The translations under genes were made by a program, and so were the position numbers. The notes beneath the pieces were generated by a model that saw only the letters and a program-made list of their open reading frames with translations, ran no database searches and was not told the origin of the DNA. A DNA stretch of 63,205 nt, from assembly GCA_910577225.1 (NCBI GenBank), contig CAJTMV010000003.1, positions 205,936 through 269,140 of the forward strand, read 5' to 3'. Positions 8,614 through 16,752 of this stretch are shown here, in pieces. Positions within the stretch are counted from its first letter, which is position 1, and each line of letters starts with the position of its first letter. The stretch is from an uncultured Eubacterium sp. Lineage in GTDB: Bacteria > Bacillota > Clostridia > Lachnospirales > Lachnospiraceae.

Positions 8614-9144
8614 ATGAATAAAGTAGAGGCACTTTCTTTTTTGAAAGCACATCAACCATTGCCGGATGATGATCTATTAAAAGAAGAAGAAATACAGAAA
8701 TATAATGAAGTAAGAGAATATTTTATTAATAATCCGGATGAGGATTGTATTCCGTTATTTCTCAATTCGTTTGGAGGAAAGGATGGACTTGGGGTATATC
8801 AGTTAGTTGAAGATGTGATTACAATGTACGAAGGTGAAAAAGTTTTGCCATATCTTTTGGAATCATTTGATAGTCCATATGAAGGAGTGAAATATTGGGG
8901 CATTCAGATAGCATCTGATTTTCCAGATGAATGTTTGTTTGATCCGCTTGTAAAACTTTTTGAATCAGAAGATGAGGATATTAGGATGGCAGTTGTAACG
9001 GCTTTAGAACAACTAGCATGCAATGATATGAAAGCGCAGGAAATTATGAACGTAGTAAAGGAACAATGCAAAAAAGAAGTGGACGAGGATGTCAAGGATT
9101 TAATGGAAGAAGTGCTGTCAGATATTAGATGTAACTTGTTATAA
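8614..9144 (+). CDS. Probable immunity protein, HEAT-like
   Basis: A 176-residue acidic, helical protein with HEAT-like repeats (VLPYLLESFDSPYEGVKYWGIQIASDF, split here as two helices; then LFDPLVKLFESEDEDIRMAVVTAL). AGGAGG at 8599-8604 overlaps the toxin stop codon, so the two genes are tightly linked, the usual arrangement of toxin and immunity. The strong negative charge suits binding to the basic toxin tip. The DNA is more AT-rich than the structural genes before it, as is often seen in exchangeable toxin cassettes. No enzyme motif is visible; the immunity role is inferred from position and character. Confidence 0.7.
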   Translation: MNKVEALSFLKAHQPLPDDDLLKEEEIQKYNEVREYFINNPDEDCIPLFLNSFGGKDGLGVYQLVEDVITMYEGEKVLPYLLESFDSPYEGVKYWGIQIASDFPDECLFDPLVKLFESEDEDIRMAVVTALEQLACNDMKAQEIMNVVKEQCKKEVDEDVKDLMEEVLSDIRCNLL

Positions 9145-9815
9145 TTTTTTGATTTCTTTGTTATGATTTGCAAAAAATGATAGTAAAGCAATAGCTTGTA
9201 TATACAAGTTTGTTTGACATGTTGTTTTATAGTGAAAGTTTCAGATGGAAGATGTATTTAGCCGAATATATGACCATTAAAATATTTGAAAAACGTCCAA
9301 ATTATGATGGTTTTTCTGATTGAGATTTTGAAGATTGATTATTTGTCTGGAAGATGAAGAGGAAATGTATGAATAATTGTATAAAATTACTTAAAATACA
9401 GCCTGTTTTGTATGGCAGGTCATCATTTCCTTTTCTGTTTCATAAATTGTTGGAAAATAGTAGATTATTTATGTTTTCTAATAAATAGAATGCAATATTA
9501 TATTGAGAATGCATTGTTAAACTAAATATGCAATATGGTGTTTCTCATTTCAATGAAATCGTTACTATTAAATAAGAGTTTGTATATATTAAACTAATTG
9601 ATATTAAAATAGTTTATTCAAAATATACAATTTATCAAGATTATATTTGCATATCAAACTAAGTGCGTAAAATTAGAAAGATATTGTATCTGCAGAGTTG
9701 TTGCAAATCTCTCAAAACATTTCCCCCAATATCTCCCCAAAATAGATAGCTTTTTATTCCAAAATAGTATATAATATCGTGGTACTTTACAAATACGAAC
9801 GAAAGGAATTGTATC
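9145..9815. other. AT-rich intergenic region with a palindrome and a -10 box
   Basis: No gene could be supported in these 671 bp; all frames are broken. A perfect 14-bp palindrome CTTGTATATACAAG lies at 9195-9208 and could be an operator. A TATAAT at 9770-9775, about 40 bp before the next start, is the probable -10 box of the following gene, but no good -35 box precedes it. Base composition resembles the toxin cassette rather than the next gene, so part of this may be decayed cassette sequence; no toxin or immunity remnant was recognisable. Confidence 0.5.
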
Positions 9816-11660
9816 ATGAATAAGAAAAAATCAACCGGTTATCTCATTCCACTGATCCTTCTGCTGACAGTTGTGCCTCTGATTGTATATATGTACAAAT
9901 ACGAGACTGGCCTGGTTCAGTTTGACTGGAGTTCTTTGCTTGATGAAAAATATGACTTTTTTATGTATTATAAAGCCATTGCAGTTATTATAATCGGAGC
10001 AGTTATGTGCATTCTGCTTGCGTATCGTTACAAAACAAAGCAGAAGCAGTTCAAACTATGCTATGAATTTATCCCGCTTGTGGTTTACGCAGGATTTACA
10101 GTTTTATCATCGGTTTTTTCACAATATCGTTATTACAGCTTTCATGGAGCCAGCGAGGTGTTCGAATCTCTGTGGGTGCTGTTAGGTTACTGCGTTATCG
10201 CGTTTTATGCCTATCAGTTTGTGAATACGTTTGAAGAGCTGGATTGTATTATGGAGTGGATGACGATCGGCCTGATCGTTATGCTGGCGCTTGGTGTGGG
10301 ACAGGCGCTCGGATATGATTTTTTTGTTTCCGACATTGGTAAGGAAATTATTACAGGAGGATTGTCAAAGCATTATCAGCTGGACTTAAACTTTGAAAAA
10401 GGAAGAGTTTTTTTAAGTGTATATAACCCGAACTATGTAGCGTCGTATTTTTCGCTGATGATTCCGATGGAAATCGCGCTGTTTATCCGACATAAAAAAT
10501 GGTATTTTAAGGCTCTGTATGCGGTAATGCTGATTGCTTCGCTCATATGTCTGCTGGCATCCGGCAACCGAAGCGGAATTGTGGCGTTCGCTGTGACAGG
10601 CATTGTTGTAGTGCTGCTGTTTTTTAAGAAAATACTGAAAGCATGGAAATTTGTGCTTCCGGCAGCAGTGGTGGCGGGAGTCATTTTTGCGATGTTTCTC
10701 TCGCGGAATGATCTGATTGTGGAAAAATTTGTACGGTTGTTTACGGCTCCGCCGATACCGGACGACGCAATTTCGCAAATCGTGACAGAAGAGGATATAG
10801 CGATTACTTATCAGGGGGAAGTGTGCCACATTTCCTATGATGTTGAAGAGGATGGGTTTATTAATATTGCGATTTCCGATGACGCGGGCCAGACGCTGAA
10901 TAGTACATTTAATGAAAACGAATATATTTATACCGTGGAAGACGAGCGTTTTCCAGGATTTTCTGTTCAGGCAGTCAATTTGAATGAAGAGATCGTATTG
11001 AATGTGCTGGCGGATAATATCAACTGGTATTTTAAAAAGGGTGACGATGGCACCTATTACTATTATACGATATTTGGACGCTGGGATAAGATCAGTAATC
11101 CGCCGCGTGTGGCAGAGAAGTTTTTAGAGAGAACGTTTGAGGAACGTGGTACGATCTGGTCGAAAACGATTCCGATGCTTAAAAACAGCATTTTGTTTGG
11201 TACGGGTGCAGATACTTATACCGTAACTTATCCGCAGGATGATTATGTCAGAAAGGTATATGACGGAGCGCAGCAGTCTCTGGATGTCAAACCGCACTGT
11301 TTTTATCTGCAGGTCGGTGTGCAGAGCGGTATTCCGGCGCTGTTTGCGATACTTGTATTTTATATCTGGTATTTTGTTACAGGTGTGAAACTGTATCGGG
11401 ACGCTTCGTTCGCGGATGGTATGGAAGTGCTTGGGGCAGGACTGATGTTTGCCACGTTTACGTATATGGTCGTTTCCGTGCTGAACGATTCCACCGTTAC
11501 GGTAGCTCCGATTTTCTGGGTGATGATGGGACTGGGTATTTCTGTCAATGAAATGGTGAAAAGAAAAAAGGAACCACAGCCAGAACCGCAGATACAGGAA
11601 AACGGAAAGTCTGGTCAGGGAAAAAAAGCGAAAGCTGGCAGTAAAAAGACAAAAAGATGA
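9816..11660 (+). CDS. O-antigen ligase/polymerase-like membrane protein
   Basis: A 614-residue membrane protein. About ten hydrophobic segments flank a large extracytoplasmic loop (about residues 320-450) rich in acidic and aromatic residues, the layout of the Wzy_C/WaaL O-antigen ligase family. A motif-like SGNRSGIVAF lies near residue 250, and the arginine around it fits the family. The C terminus is a Lys-rich cytoplasmic tail. In a Gram-positive cell such a protein probably polymerises or transfers a cell-surface polysaccharide; the substrate is unknown. It starts a new unit after the long AT-rich gap, with GAAAGGAA before the ATG. No other polysaccharide genes are adjacent. Confidence 0.7.
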   Translation: MNKKKSTGYLIPLILLLTVVPLIVYMYKYETGLVQFDWSSLLDEKYDFFMYYKAIAVIIIGAVMCILLAYRYKTKQKQFKLCYEFIPLVVYAGFTVLSSVFSQYRYYSFHGASEVFESLWVLLGYCVIAFYAYQFVNTFEELDCIMEWMTIGLIVMLALGVGQALGYDFFVSDIGKEIITGGLSKHYQLDLNFEKGRVFLSVYNPNYVASYFSLMIPMEIALFIRHKKWYFKALYAVMLIASLICLLASGNRSGIVAFAVTGIVVVLLFFKKILKAWKFVLPAAVVAGVIFAMFLSRNDLIVEKFVRLFTAPPIPDDAISQIVTEEDIAITYQGEVCHISYDVEEDGFINIAISDDAGQTLNSTFNENEYIYTVEDERFPGFSVQAVNLNEEIVLNVLADNINWYFKKGDDGTYYYYTIFGRWDKISNPPRVAEKFLERTFEERGTIWSKTIPMLKNSILFGTGADTYTVTYPQDDYVRKVYDGAQQSLDVKPHCFYLQVGVQSGIPALFAILVFYIWYFVTGVKLYRDASFADGMEVLGAGLMFATFTYMVVSVLNDSTVTVAPIFWVMMGLGISVNEMVKRKKEPQPEPQIQENGKSGQGKKAKAGSKKTKR

Positions 11661-11745
11661 CCGTCTGGTTTGTGCGGTCAGGGAATCCGGAGTGGGTTCT
11701 GACGAAGAGAGGAAACCAGAGTCTTGCGTGAAAAAGGGTGAAGCT

Positions 11746-12414
11746 ATGAGTACAGATCAGAGAGGAACATTTATTGCATTGGAAGGAATTGACGGGAGCG
11801 GAAAAAGTACGCAGATACGAATGCTTTCAGACTGGCTGCAGGAACGCCAGATATCTGTGTATGTAACGATGGAACCTACAGATGGTCCGATTGGAACGAT
11901 GATTCGTCAGATTCTGACAGGCAGAATGCAGGCAGACCCGAGGGTAATTGCGGCCTTGTTTACCGCAGATCGTCTGGATCATTTGTTGAATGAAGTCAAT
12001 GGAATTGTTCATAAAATCAGGGCGGGTACCTCGGTGATTATGGACAGATACTACTTTTCATCGTATGCGTATCAGAGTGTGGATATTCCGATGGAACAAT
12101 TGATTTTGGCAAATGCGCAAAGCAGCGAAATCCTGCGGCCCGATGTCAATATTTTTATAGACATCGAGCCGGAGCTGGCCATGGAACGAATTGCCCAAAA
12201 TCGTTTTCACAGGGAATTATTCGAAGAAAAGTCAAGGCTTGCCAGTGTCAGGGAAAAATACATGGAGGCATTCGAACGACTGAAGGATACTGAAAAAGTA
12301 GTGATGATCGACGGGAATCAGGATCAGAAAAAGGTGGCGCAGGATATTCAGGCGGCCGTGCAGGAATATTTTAGATTTGGAAGAGAGGAAACAGCAGGCA
12401 GATACAGGGAGTGA
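11746..12414 (+). CDS. tmk: Thymidylate kinase
   Basis: Phosphorylates dTMP to dTDP in the dTTP pathway. The P-loop is GIDGSGKST near the N terminus; a DRYYFSSYAYQ segment follows, as in dTMP kinases, and the DVNIFIDIEPELAMERI strand-helix is the substrate-side motif. At 222 residues it has the usual family length. ATG 11746 follows AAAGGGTG; a GTG at 11692 would add 18 residues that do not belong to the family. Often clustered with holB and other replication genes in Firmicutes, which is not the case here. A further small gene follows 6 bp downstream. Confidence 0.9.
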   Translation: MSTDQRGTFIALEGIDGSGKSTQIRMLSDWLQERQISVYVTMEPTDGPIGTMIRQILTGRMQADPRVIAALFTADRLDHLLNEVNGIVHKIRAGTSVIMDRYYFSSYAYQSVDIPMEQLILANAQSSEILRPDVNIFIDIEPELAMERIAQNRFHRELFEEKSRLASVREKYMEAFERLKDTEKVVMIDGNQDQKKVAQDIQAAVQEYFRFGREETAGRYRE

Positions 12415-12420
12415 TGCAGC

Positions 12421-12876
12421 ATGAAATATCAGACAACGAACGAATGGAATCATTTTGGATTTCAGGAAGCGTATATTTCTGAAATACAAAAAGTGAACGG
12501 CGGTTTTCAGTTTACACTGGACAACGTTACGATTGAACCGGACAATTCAAAAAACCGTGATATCCGCCAGATGCGTGCAAACGAATTGTATGTTACCATA
12601 CAGGACGCAGAGATCGAGCGGCTTGTGGAAGAAGGTTATAAAGTATATAATGCGAACGGGCAGCTGATGGAGCAGTACGAGGACAGAGATATTGCACCTG
12701 AAAATTATAACGAGATTTTAAAATCTCTGACTGACGGGGAAAGCTGTATCTATGCACTGGAAAAAAAGGATGATGTGTATATCTTTACTATCGACGCCAG
12801 CAGTGAGCGGACGTATGTATTATATATGAAAGGAACCAGAGATATTGAACAATGGAACCGGTTTTTGAATAAATAA
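12421..12876 (+). CDS. Conserved-looking protein of unknown function
   Basis: A 151-residue soluble acidic protein that I do not recognise. It begins only 6 bp after tmk, so it is probably cotranscribed. The sequence alternates short beta-type stretches (GGFQFTLDNVTIEP, ELYVTIQDAEI, DVYIFTIDAS) and ends with a helix, IEQWNRFLNK. No cysteines in a metal pattern, no membrane segment, no signal peptide. Its last seven codons are duplicated just after the stop. Confidence 0.7.
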   Translation: MKYQTTNEWNHFGFQEAYISEIQKVNGGFQFTLDNVTIEPDNSKNRDIRQMRANELYVTIQDAEIERLVEEGYKVYNANGQLMEQYEDRDIAPENYNEILKSLTDGESCIYALEKKDDVYIFTIDASSERTYVLYMKGTRDIEQWNRFLNK

Positions 12877-12914
12877 GGAAAACGCAGGACAGGGACCGGT
12901 TTCTGAATAAATAA
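12857..12914 (+). repeat. 38-bp-period duplication of the gene 3' end
   Basis: ACCGGTTTTTGAATAAATAA (12857-12876), which holds the last codons and stop of the preceding gene, is repeated at 12895-12914 with one difference (T to C). The second copy lies in the 5' leader of nudC just ahead of its ribosome binding site AAAAGGA. It looks like a short tandem duplication. Confidence 0.8.
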
Positions 12915-12929
12915 AAAGGAATACATAGG

Positions 12930-13829
12930 ATGATTCAGGATATAGAACCAAAAAAACTTTATAATCAATACAGGCAGGCACAGCCGGATAAGGAAGATTA
13001 CATAGCTATATTCAGTAAAAATAAAATTTTAATAAAAGAATCGGCGGAAGCGGACAGATCGATACGTATGCCAAGGCGTGAGGAGCTGGCGTCGTTTTGG
13101 GAAACGGTATCGTCTGACAGTGATGTGCATGCGAAGCAGGCTGAGACCGATATTTATTTGTTTTGTATCGATACGGATTCGTATTTCTTATTTCTGATTG
13201 ACGAATGTCTGTTGGATGAGGGGAGAGTTTTGCCGACAAACTGTCGATGGGCGGCGTTATCAGAAATTCGGATGCTTGCAGATCACGAGCTTTGTTTTGC
13301 GGTCTATACGGCGTATCATCTGTATCGATGGTATCAGACACATACGTACTGCGGACGATGCGGGACGCAGACGATGCCGGATACAACAGAGCGAATGCTG
13401 TATTGTCCAAAATGCGGCAGTCAGATTTATCCCCAGATTGCGCCGGCCGTGATCGCTGCCGTTACGAATGGAGATAAAATTCTATTGACAAAATATGCAG
13501 GCAGGGAATATAAGCGATATGCGCTGATTGCAGGATTTACGGAAATCGGCGAGACCGCAGAGGATACGGTACGCAGGGAAGTTATGGAAGAGGCGGGGAT
13601 ACGGGTCAGAAACATTCGTTATTATAAGTCGCAGCCATGGGGAGTAGATGGAAATCTGCTGCTTGGTTATTTTGCGGAACTGGATGGGAGCGATCAGATT
13701 ACGATCGATGAAAATGAACTGGAATCCGCGGAATGGGTGAGATGGGAAGAACTCAGAGATATGGATGATTCTTTTAGTCTGACGCGGGAAATGATGCGTG
13801 TTTTTTATGAAAAACATGCTTTGGTATAG
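12930..13829 (+). CDS. nudC: NAD+ diphosphatase (NADH pyrophosphatase), Nudix family
   Basis: Hydrolyses NAD(H) to NMN(H) and AMP; NudC enzymes also remove NAD caps from RNA. A zinc ribbon CGRCGT...CPKCGS is followed by the Nudix box GFTEIGETAEDTVRREVMEEAG, given here in two parts (GFTEIGETAEDT and VRREVMEEAG), and by the NudC-specific SQPW motif. Length (299) is normal. In most relatives SQPW continues PFPxS; here it is SQPWGVDGN, so the specificity loop is altered. The N-terminal third is less conserved, as usual. Confidence 0.88.
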   Translation: MIQDIEPKKLYNQYRQAQPDKEDYIAIFSKNKILIKESAEADRSIRMPRREELASFWETVSSDSDVHAKQAETDIYLFCIDTDSYFLFLIDECLLDEGRVLPTNCRWAALSEIRMLADHELCFAVYTAYHLYRWYQTHTYCGRCGTQTMPDTTERMLYCPKCGSQIYPQIAPAVIAAVTNGDKILLTKYAGREYKRYALIAGFTEIGETAEDTVRREVMEEAGIRVRNIRYYKSQPWGVDGNLLLGYFAELDGSDQITIDENELESAEWVRWEELRDMDDSFSLTREMMRVFYEKHALV

Positions 13830-13898
13830 ATTTTTTGGCAGAATTGTTGTAAGATAAATAAAATTATGTAGCGGAACAATCAAATGGAGGTATAAAAA

Positions 13899-14141
13899 AT
13901 GGTAAACCCGGCTATGATTTTTAAGATCAAAAGTATGTGGGATACGTTTACGAGTCAGCACCCAAAACTGCCGCGTTTTTTTCAGGCAATTGCGAGCCGG
14001 CCTTTGGAGGAAGGAACTGTGATCGAACTGACGATCAGGCGTCCGGACGGAGAGACACTGACTTCCAATGTCAGGCTGACGGCTTCGGATATGGATCTGA
14101 TCGATCAGATCAAAGAGCTGGCAGCGGGTAATATGCAGTAA
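13899..14141 (+). CDS. Small conserved-looking protein, unknown function
   Basis: An 80-residue protein with AATGGAGG before the ATG. The N-terminal half is an amphipathic helix-like segment (IFKIKSMWDTFTSQHP) and the C-terminal half is beta-like (TVIELTIRRPDG, SNVRLTASDMDLIDQIKEL). No membrane segment or cysteines. I do not recognise it. It stands alone between nudC and another orphan gene, with a terminator-poor gap on both sides. Confidence 0.7.
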   Translation: MVNPAMIFKIKSMWDTFTSQHPKLPRFFQAIASRPLEEGTVIELTIRRPDGETLTSNVRLTASDMDLIDQIKELAAGNMQ

Positions 14142-14253
14142 ACAAAAGTAGCAGGCAGCTTATCTGAGCAGCTGCAAAAATAAAATGCAGATGATAAGGA
14201 AACTGTTCCAGGTATCCGACATACTGTATAGATAGAGAGTGCAGGCGGTAGGA

Positions 14254-14649
14254 ATGAATATGGAAAAGACAGCGCAATTTAATGTAGAATCAGTAGATAG
14301 TCTTGTAGAGCGTTTTCGTGCCAATGGGCTGGAGACGATTAATCTGGGACTGCTTTGTTTTCGGTTTGCTCCGGCTCTAAAAGAGATGAATCTGATTTCT
14401 GTATTGACAAAAATATCGAAAATGCTTCAGACAAAAAAAGTATCACAGGTAGAAGACAGCAATATTACAAACTGGTACTTTAATTTTTATGCAGGATTTA
14501 TACAATATCTGGTAAATAGAAATATTAAGTTTGAATTGTATTATTCAAAAAAAGGAAAAAACTGGAGAGAACGCCTGGATCTGGCATTATTATGTCGTCA
14601 GCTTGGCAATTATCGTCGGGCATATGAAAAAAAATTAAAGTCGGCATAA
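14254..14649 (+). CDS. Hypothetical protein
   Basis: A 131-residue basic protein of unknown function. It has a hydrophobic stretch around ITNWYFNFYAGFIQYLV but no clear membrane segment, and a basic C terminus. The start is uncertain: GTG 14239, ATG 14254 and ATG 14260 are in one frame, and AGGCGG (14243-14248) with GTAGGA best suits 14254 or 14260. Followed by a duplicated hairpin element. Confidence 0.55.
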   Translation: MNMEKTAQFNVESVDSLVERFRANGLETINLGLLCFRFAPALKEMNLISVLTKISKMLQTKKVSQVEDSNITNWYFNFYAGFIQYLVNRNIKFELYYSKKGKNWRERLDLALLCRQLGNYRRAYEKKLKSA

Positions 14650-14661
14650 ATCGGGCAGATG

Positions 14662-14740
14662 AAAATAAAAAAGAGCAGTCCGACAAACCGCTCAGATGCG
14701 AAATAAAAAAAGAGCAGTCCGGCATAACCCGCTCAGATAC
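14662..14740. repeat. Tandem duplicate of a hairpin element
   Basis: Two copies of about 39 bp (14662-14700 and 14701-14740) share AAATAAAAAAGAGCAGTCCG and end in GCTCAGAT. Each can fold with GAGC pairing to GCTC. Read on the minus strand each hairpin is followed by a T run, so they look like duplicated terminators for leftward transcription, though no minus-strand gene is nearby. Confidence 0.6.
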
Positions 14741-14840
14741 AAAATTTACCAGAATAAAAAAAGCCTTACTGTTCATACTATCATTACAATGTCAGACAGA
14801 GACATTGTGAAGATAGATTTCAAATAGGAGGCTATGAAAA

Positions 14841-15044
14841 ATGGCAAAGAACAAGACATCGAATGCAACAAATGCAAACAATGCAAACAATGCGAGCAAC
14901 GCATCAAATGCAAACAACGCATCCAACGCGAGCAACGCATCTAACAGCTCCAACAGAGCATCCAACGCAAGCAATGCTCAGAATGCTAAAAACCAGGCTT
15001 CTAACAAAGCTGACAGCAGATTTTCAGACTGCCACACAAAATAG
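14841..15044 (+). CDS. Asn/Ala/Ser-repeat protein, possibly spore-related
   Basis: A 67-residue low-complexity protein built of short ASN, ANN and SNAN units between a Lys-rich start (MAKNKTSN) and the end DSRFSDCHTK. It has a strong ribosome binding site (AATAGGAGG) and is followed at once by a hairpin, so it looks like a real monocistronic gene. At the DNA level the units GCAAACAAT, GCATCCAAC and GCGAGCAAC repeat, but codons vary, arguing that the protein sequence is kept. Asn-rich repeats of this kind recall gamma-type small acid-soluble spore proteins; that is a guess from composition only. Confidence 0.6.
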   Translation: MAKNKTSNATNANNANNASNASNANNASNASNASNSSNRASNASNAQNAKNQASNKADSRFSDCHTK

Positions 15045-15087
15045 TAATGGCAATCGCTCCTCAATTGAATAAACTATAGTAACAAAA

Positions 15088-15137
15088 AACAGCTCTGTAC
15101 AAAAGAAACGGAAGTTCCTTTTGCCCAGGGCTGTTTG
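15088..15137 (+). terminator. Hairpin after the Asn-rich gene
   Basis: AACAGCTCTG pairs with CAGGGCTGTT (one G-T), and an inner CAAAAG pairs with CTTTTG. A T-rich tail TGTTTGTCTGTT follows. Probably terminates the short gene upstream, 43 bp after its stop. Confidence 0.65.
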
Positions 15138-15186
15138 TCTGTTACAGTCAGATCATTGCGGCTGTCAGACAGCGATAGGAGGAGCT

Positions 15187-15501
15187 ATGGATTTTGAACT
15201 GATTAAATGTAAGGATGCGCCGGCATATTTACGCCGTCGGGATACCTTTTTCGCGGACTTAAGAGAGCCGGAGCAATATATGGAATATCATCTGCCCGGT
15301 GCGGTGAACTTTCCGTATGAACAGATGGAAACATGGGAACACAGGCTGCCGCGGGGACGTAAGATAGTGTTTTACTGCGAGCACGGAAACCTGAGTCTGA
15401 TGGCAGCAAAGAGACTGAGCAGACGCGGTTATCAGGTCGCGGCGCTGATCGGCGGTGTTACCTGCTTTTTAGAACAAAATGCAGAGATTAACCAAAATTA
15501 G
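15187..15501 (+). CDS. Single-domain rhodanese-like protein
   Basis: A 104-residue rhodanese domain that transfers sulfane sulfur. FFADLREPEQYMEYHLPGAVNFPYE (shown in parts: FFADLREPEQY, HLPGAVNFPYE) is the N-terminal signature, and the active-site loop FYCEHGNLS gives the catalytic Cys at residue 64. The final YQVAALIGGV is the usual last strand. ATG 15187 follows AGGAGG; longer versions of the frame overlap the upstream hairpin and are unlikely. No partner sulfur gene is adjacent, so the acceptor is unknown. Confidence 0.85.
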   Translation: MDFELIKCKDAPAYLRRRDTFFADLREPEQYMEYHLPGAVNFPYEQMETWEHRLPRGRKIVFYCEHGNLSLMAAKRLSRRGYQVAALIGGVTCFLEQNAEINQN

Positions 15502-15502
15502 A

Positions 15503-15531
15503 TTGACACCGTAAATCAGACAAGATAATAT
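15503..15531 (+). promoter_or_regulatory. Sigma-A-type promoter
   Basis: TTGACA (15503-15508) and TAATAT (15526-15531) are 17 bp apart. It lies 58 bp before the start of the RNA methyltransferase gene and would drive it and the overlapping protease gene. The -35 box begins at the rhodanese stop. Confidence 0.75.
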
Positions 15532-15588
15532 AAAATGAGATTCAATAAAAGGAACAATTACAAAAGTTGTGAAGAAAATGGAGATACT

Positions 15589-16752
15589 ATGCAGACATTT
15601 GAATTAATAGCACCATGCCACTTTGGACTGGAAGCTGTGTTAAAAAAAGAGATCTATGATCTTGGATATGAAATCACAAAAGTAGAAGATGGAAAAGTTA
15701 CGTTTTTGGGAGACGCGCAGGCAGTCTGCCGTGCCAACGTATTTTTACGCACGGCAGAGCGCGTGCTGCTAAAGGCAGGCAGTTTTCATGCCGTGACGTA
15801 TGACGAACTGTTTGAAGGCATCCGTGCGCTGCCATGGGAAGTATATCTGCCGAAAGACGCAAAATTCTGGGTTACCAAAGCGGCTTCTATCAAAAGCAAA
15901 CTGTTTAGTCCGTCGGATATACAAAGGATTGTGAAAAAAGCAATCGTTGAAAAAATGAAGGAATACTATGATGTGGAGTGGTTTGCGGAGACTGGGGCAC
16001 AGTATCCAATCCGCGTTTTTCTGATGAAAGACGAAGTAATTGTAACGATCGATACGACGGGCGATTCGCTGCATAAGCGCGGATATCGTACGATGAGCGG
16101 CGCAGCGCCGATTTCTGAGACACTGGCAGCCGCGCTGATTCGCCTGACGCCCTGGCATGCGGACCGGATTCTTGTAGACCCGTTTTGCGGCAGCGGTACG
16201 TTTCCGATCGAAGCGGCTATGATGGCTGCAAATATAGCGCCCGGGATGAATCGCGAATTTACGGCGCAGGAATGGATGAACCTGATTGCAAAAAAAACAT
16301 GGTATGAGACGATGGATGAGGCGCAGGAGCTGGTAAAAACAGACGTTACGGTCGACATACAGGGGTATGATATCGACGCGGATGTACTGCGTGTGGCGCG
16401 TGAAAATGCAAAACGTGCCGGAGTCGATCACCTGATTCATTTTCAGAAAAGAAGTATCTCTGAGCTTCGACATCCGAAAAAATATGGATTTTTAATTATG
16501 AATCCGCCATATGGCGAACGAATGGAAGACAAAAAAGATCTGCCAGAGCTCTATCGGCAGATTGGAGAAGCATATCAGAATCTGGACGCCTGGTCGTTGT
16601 ACATAATTACCGGATTTGAAGATACAGAGCGGTATGTGGGACGTAACGCAGACAAAAAGCGTAAGATTTATAACGGTATGATTAAGACGAATTTCTATCA
16701 GTTTATGGGGCCGAAGCCGCCCAAAAGGAAAAAGGAAGAATGCGTGCGTTAA
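15589..16752 (+). CDS. THUMP-domain class I RNA methyltransferase (RlmL/YpsC type)
   Basis: A 387-residue SAM-dependent methyltransferase of the N2-guanine rRNA methyltransferase group. The N-terminal third is a ferredoxin-like and THUMP region; the SAM motif is VDPFCGSGTFPIEAA, and the catalytic motif IMNPPYGERM is the N/D-P-P-Y type used for exocyclic amino groups. ATG 15589 follows ATGGAGA; the frame reaches back to 15535 without a good site. It overlaps the next gene by 13 bp. It lacks the second methyltransferase domain found in E. coli RlmL. Confidence 0.88.
   Translation: MQTFELIAPCHFGLEAVLKKEIYDLGYEITKVEDGKVTFLGDAQAVCRANVFLRTAERVLLKAGSFHAVTYDELFEGIRALPWEVYLPKDAKFWVTKAASIKSKLFSPSDIQRIVKKAIVEKMKEYYDVEWFAETGAQYPIRVFLMKDEVIVTIDTTGDSLHKRGYRTMSGAAPISETLAAALIRLTPWHADRILVDPFCGSGTFPIEAAMMAANIAPGMNREFTAQEWMNLIAKKTWYETMDEAQELVKTDVTVDIQGYDIDADVLRVARENAKRAGVDHLIHFQKRSISELRHPKKYGFLIMNPPYGERMEDKKDLPELYRQIGEAYQNLDAWSLYIITGFEDTERYVGRNADKKRKIYNGMIKTNFYQFMGPKPPKRKKEECVR

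Noticed and set aside
345..9144. Ordinary prophage tail region
   Set aside because: No capsid, terminase, tape measure, lysis or integrase genes; the toxin-immunity end and PAAR-like protein fit an injection system better, though the left side is not visible.
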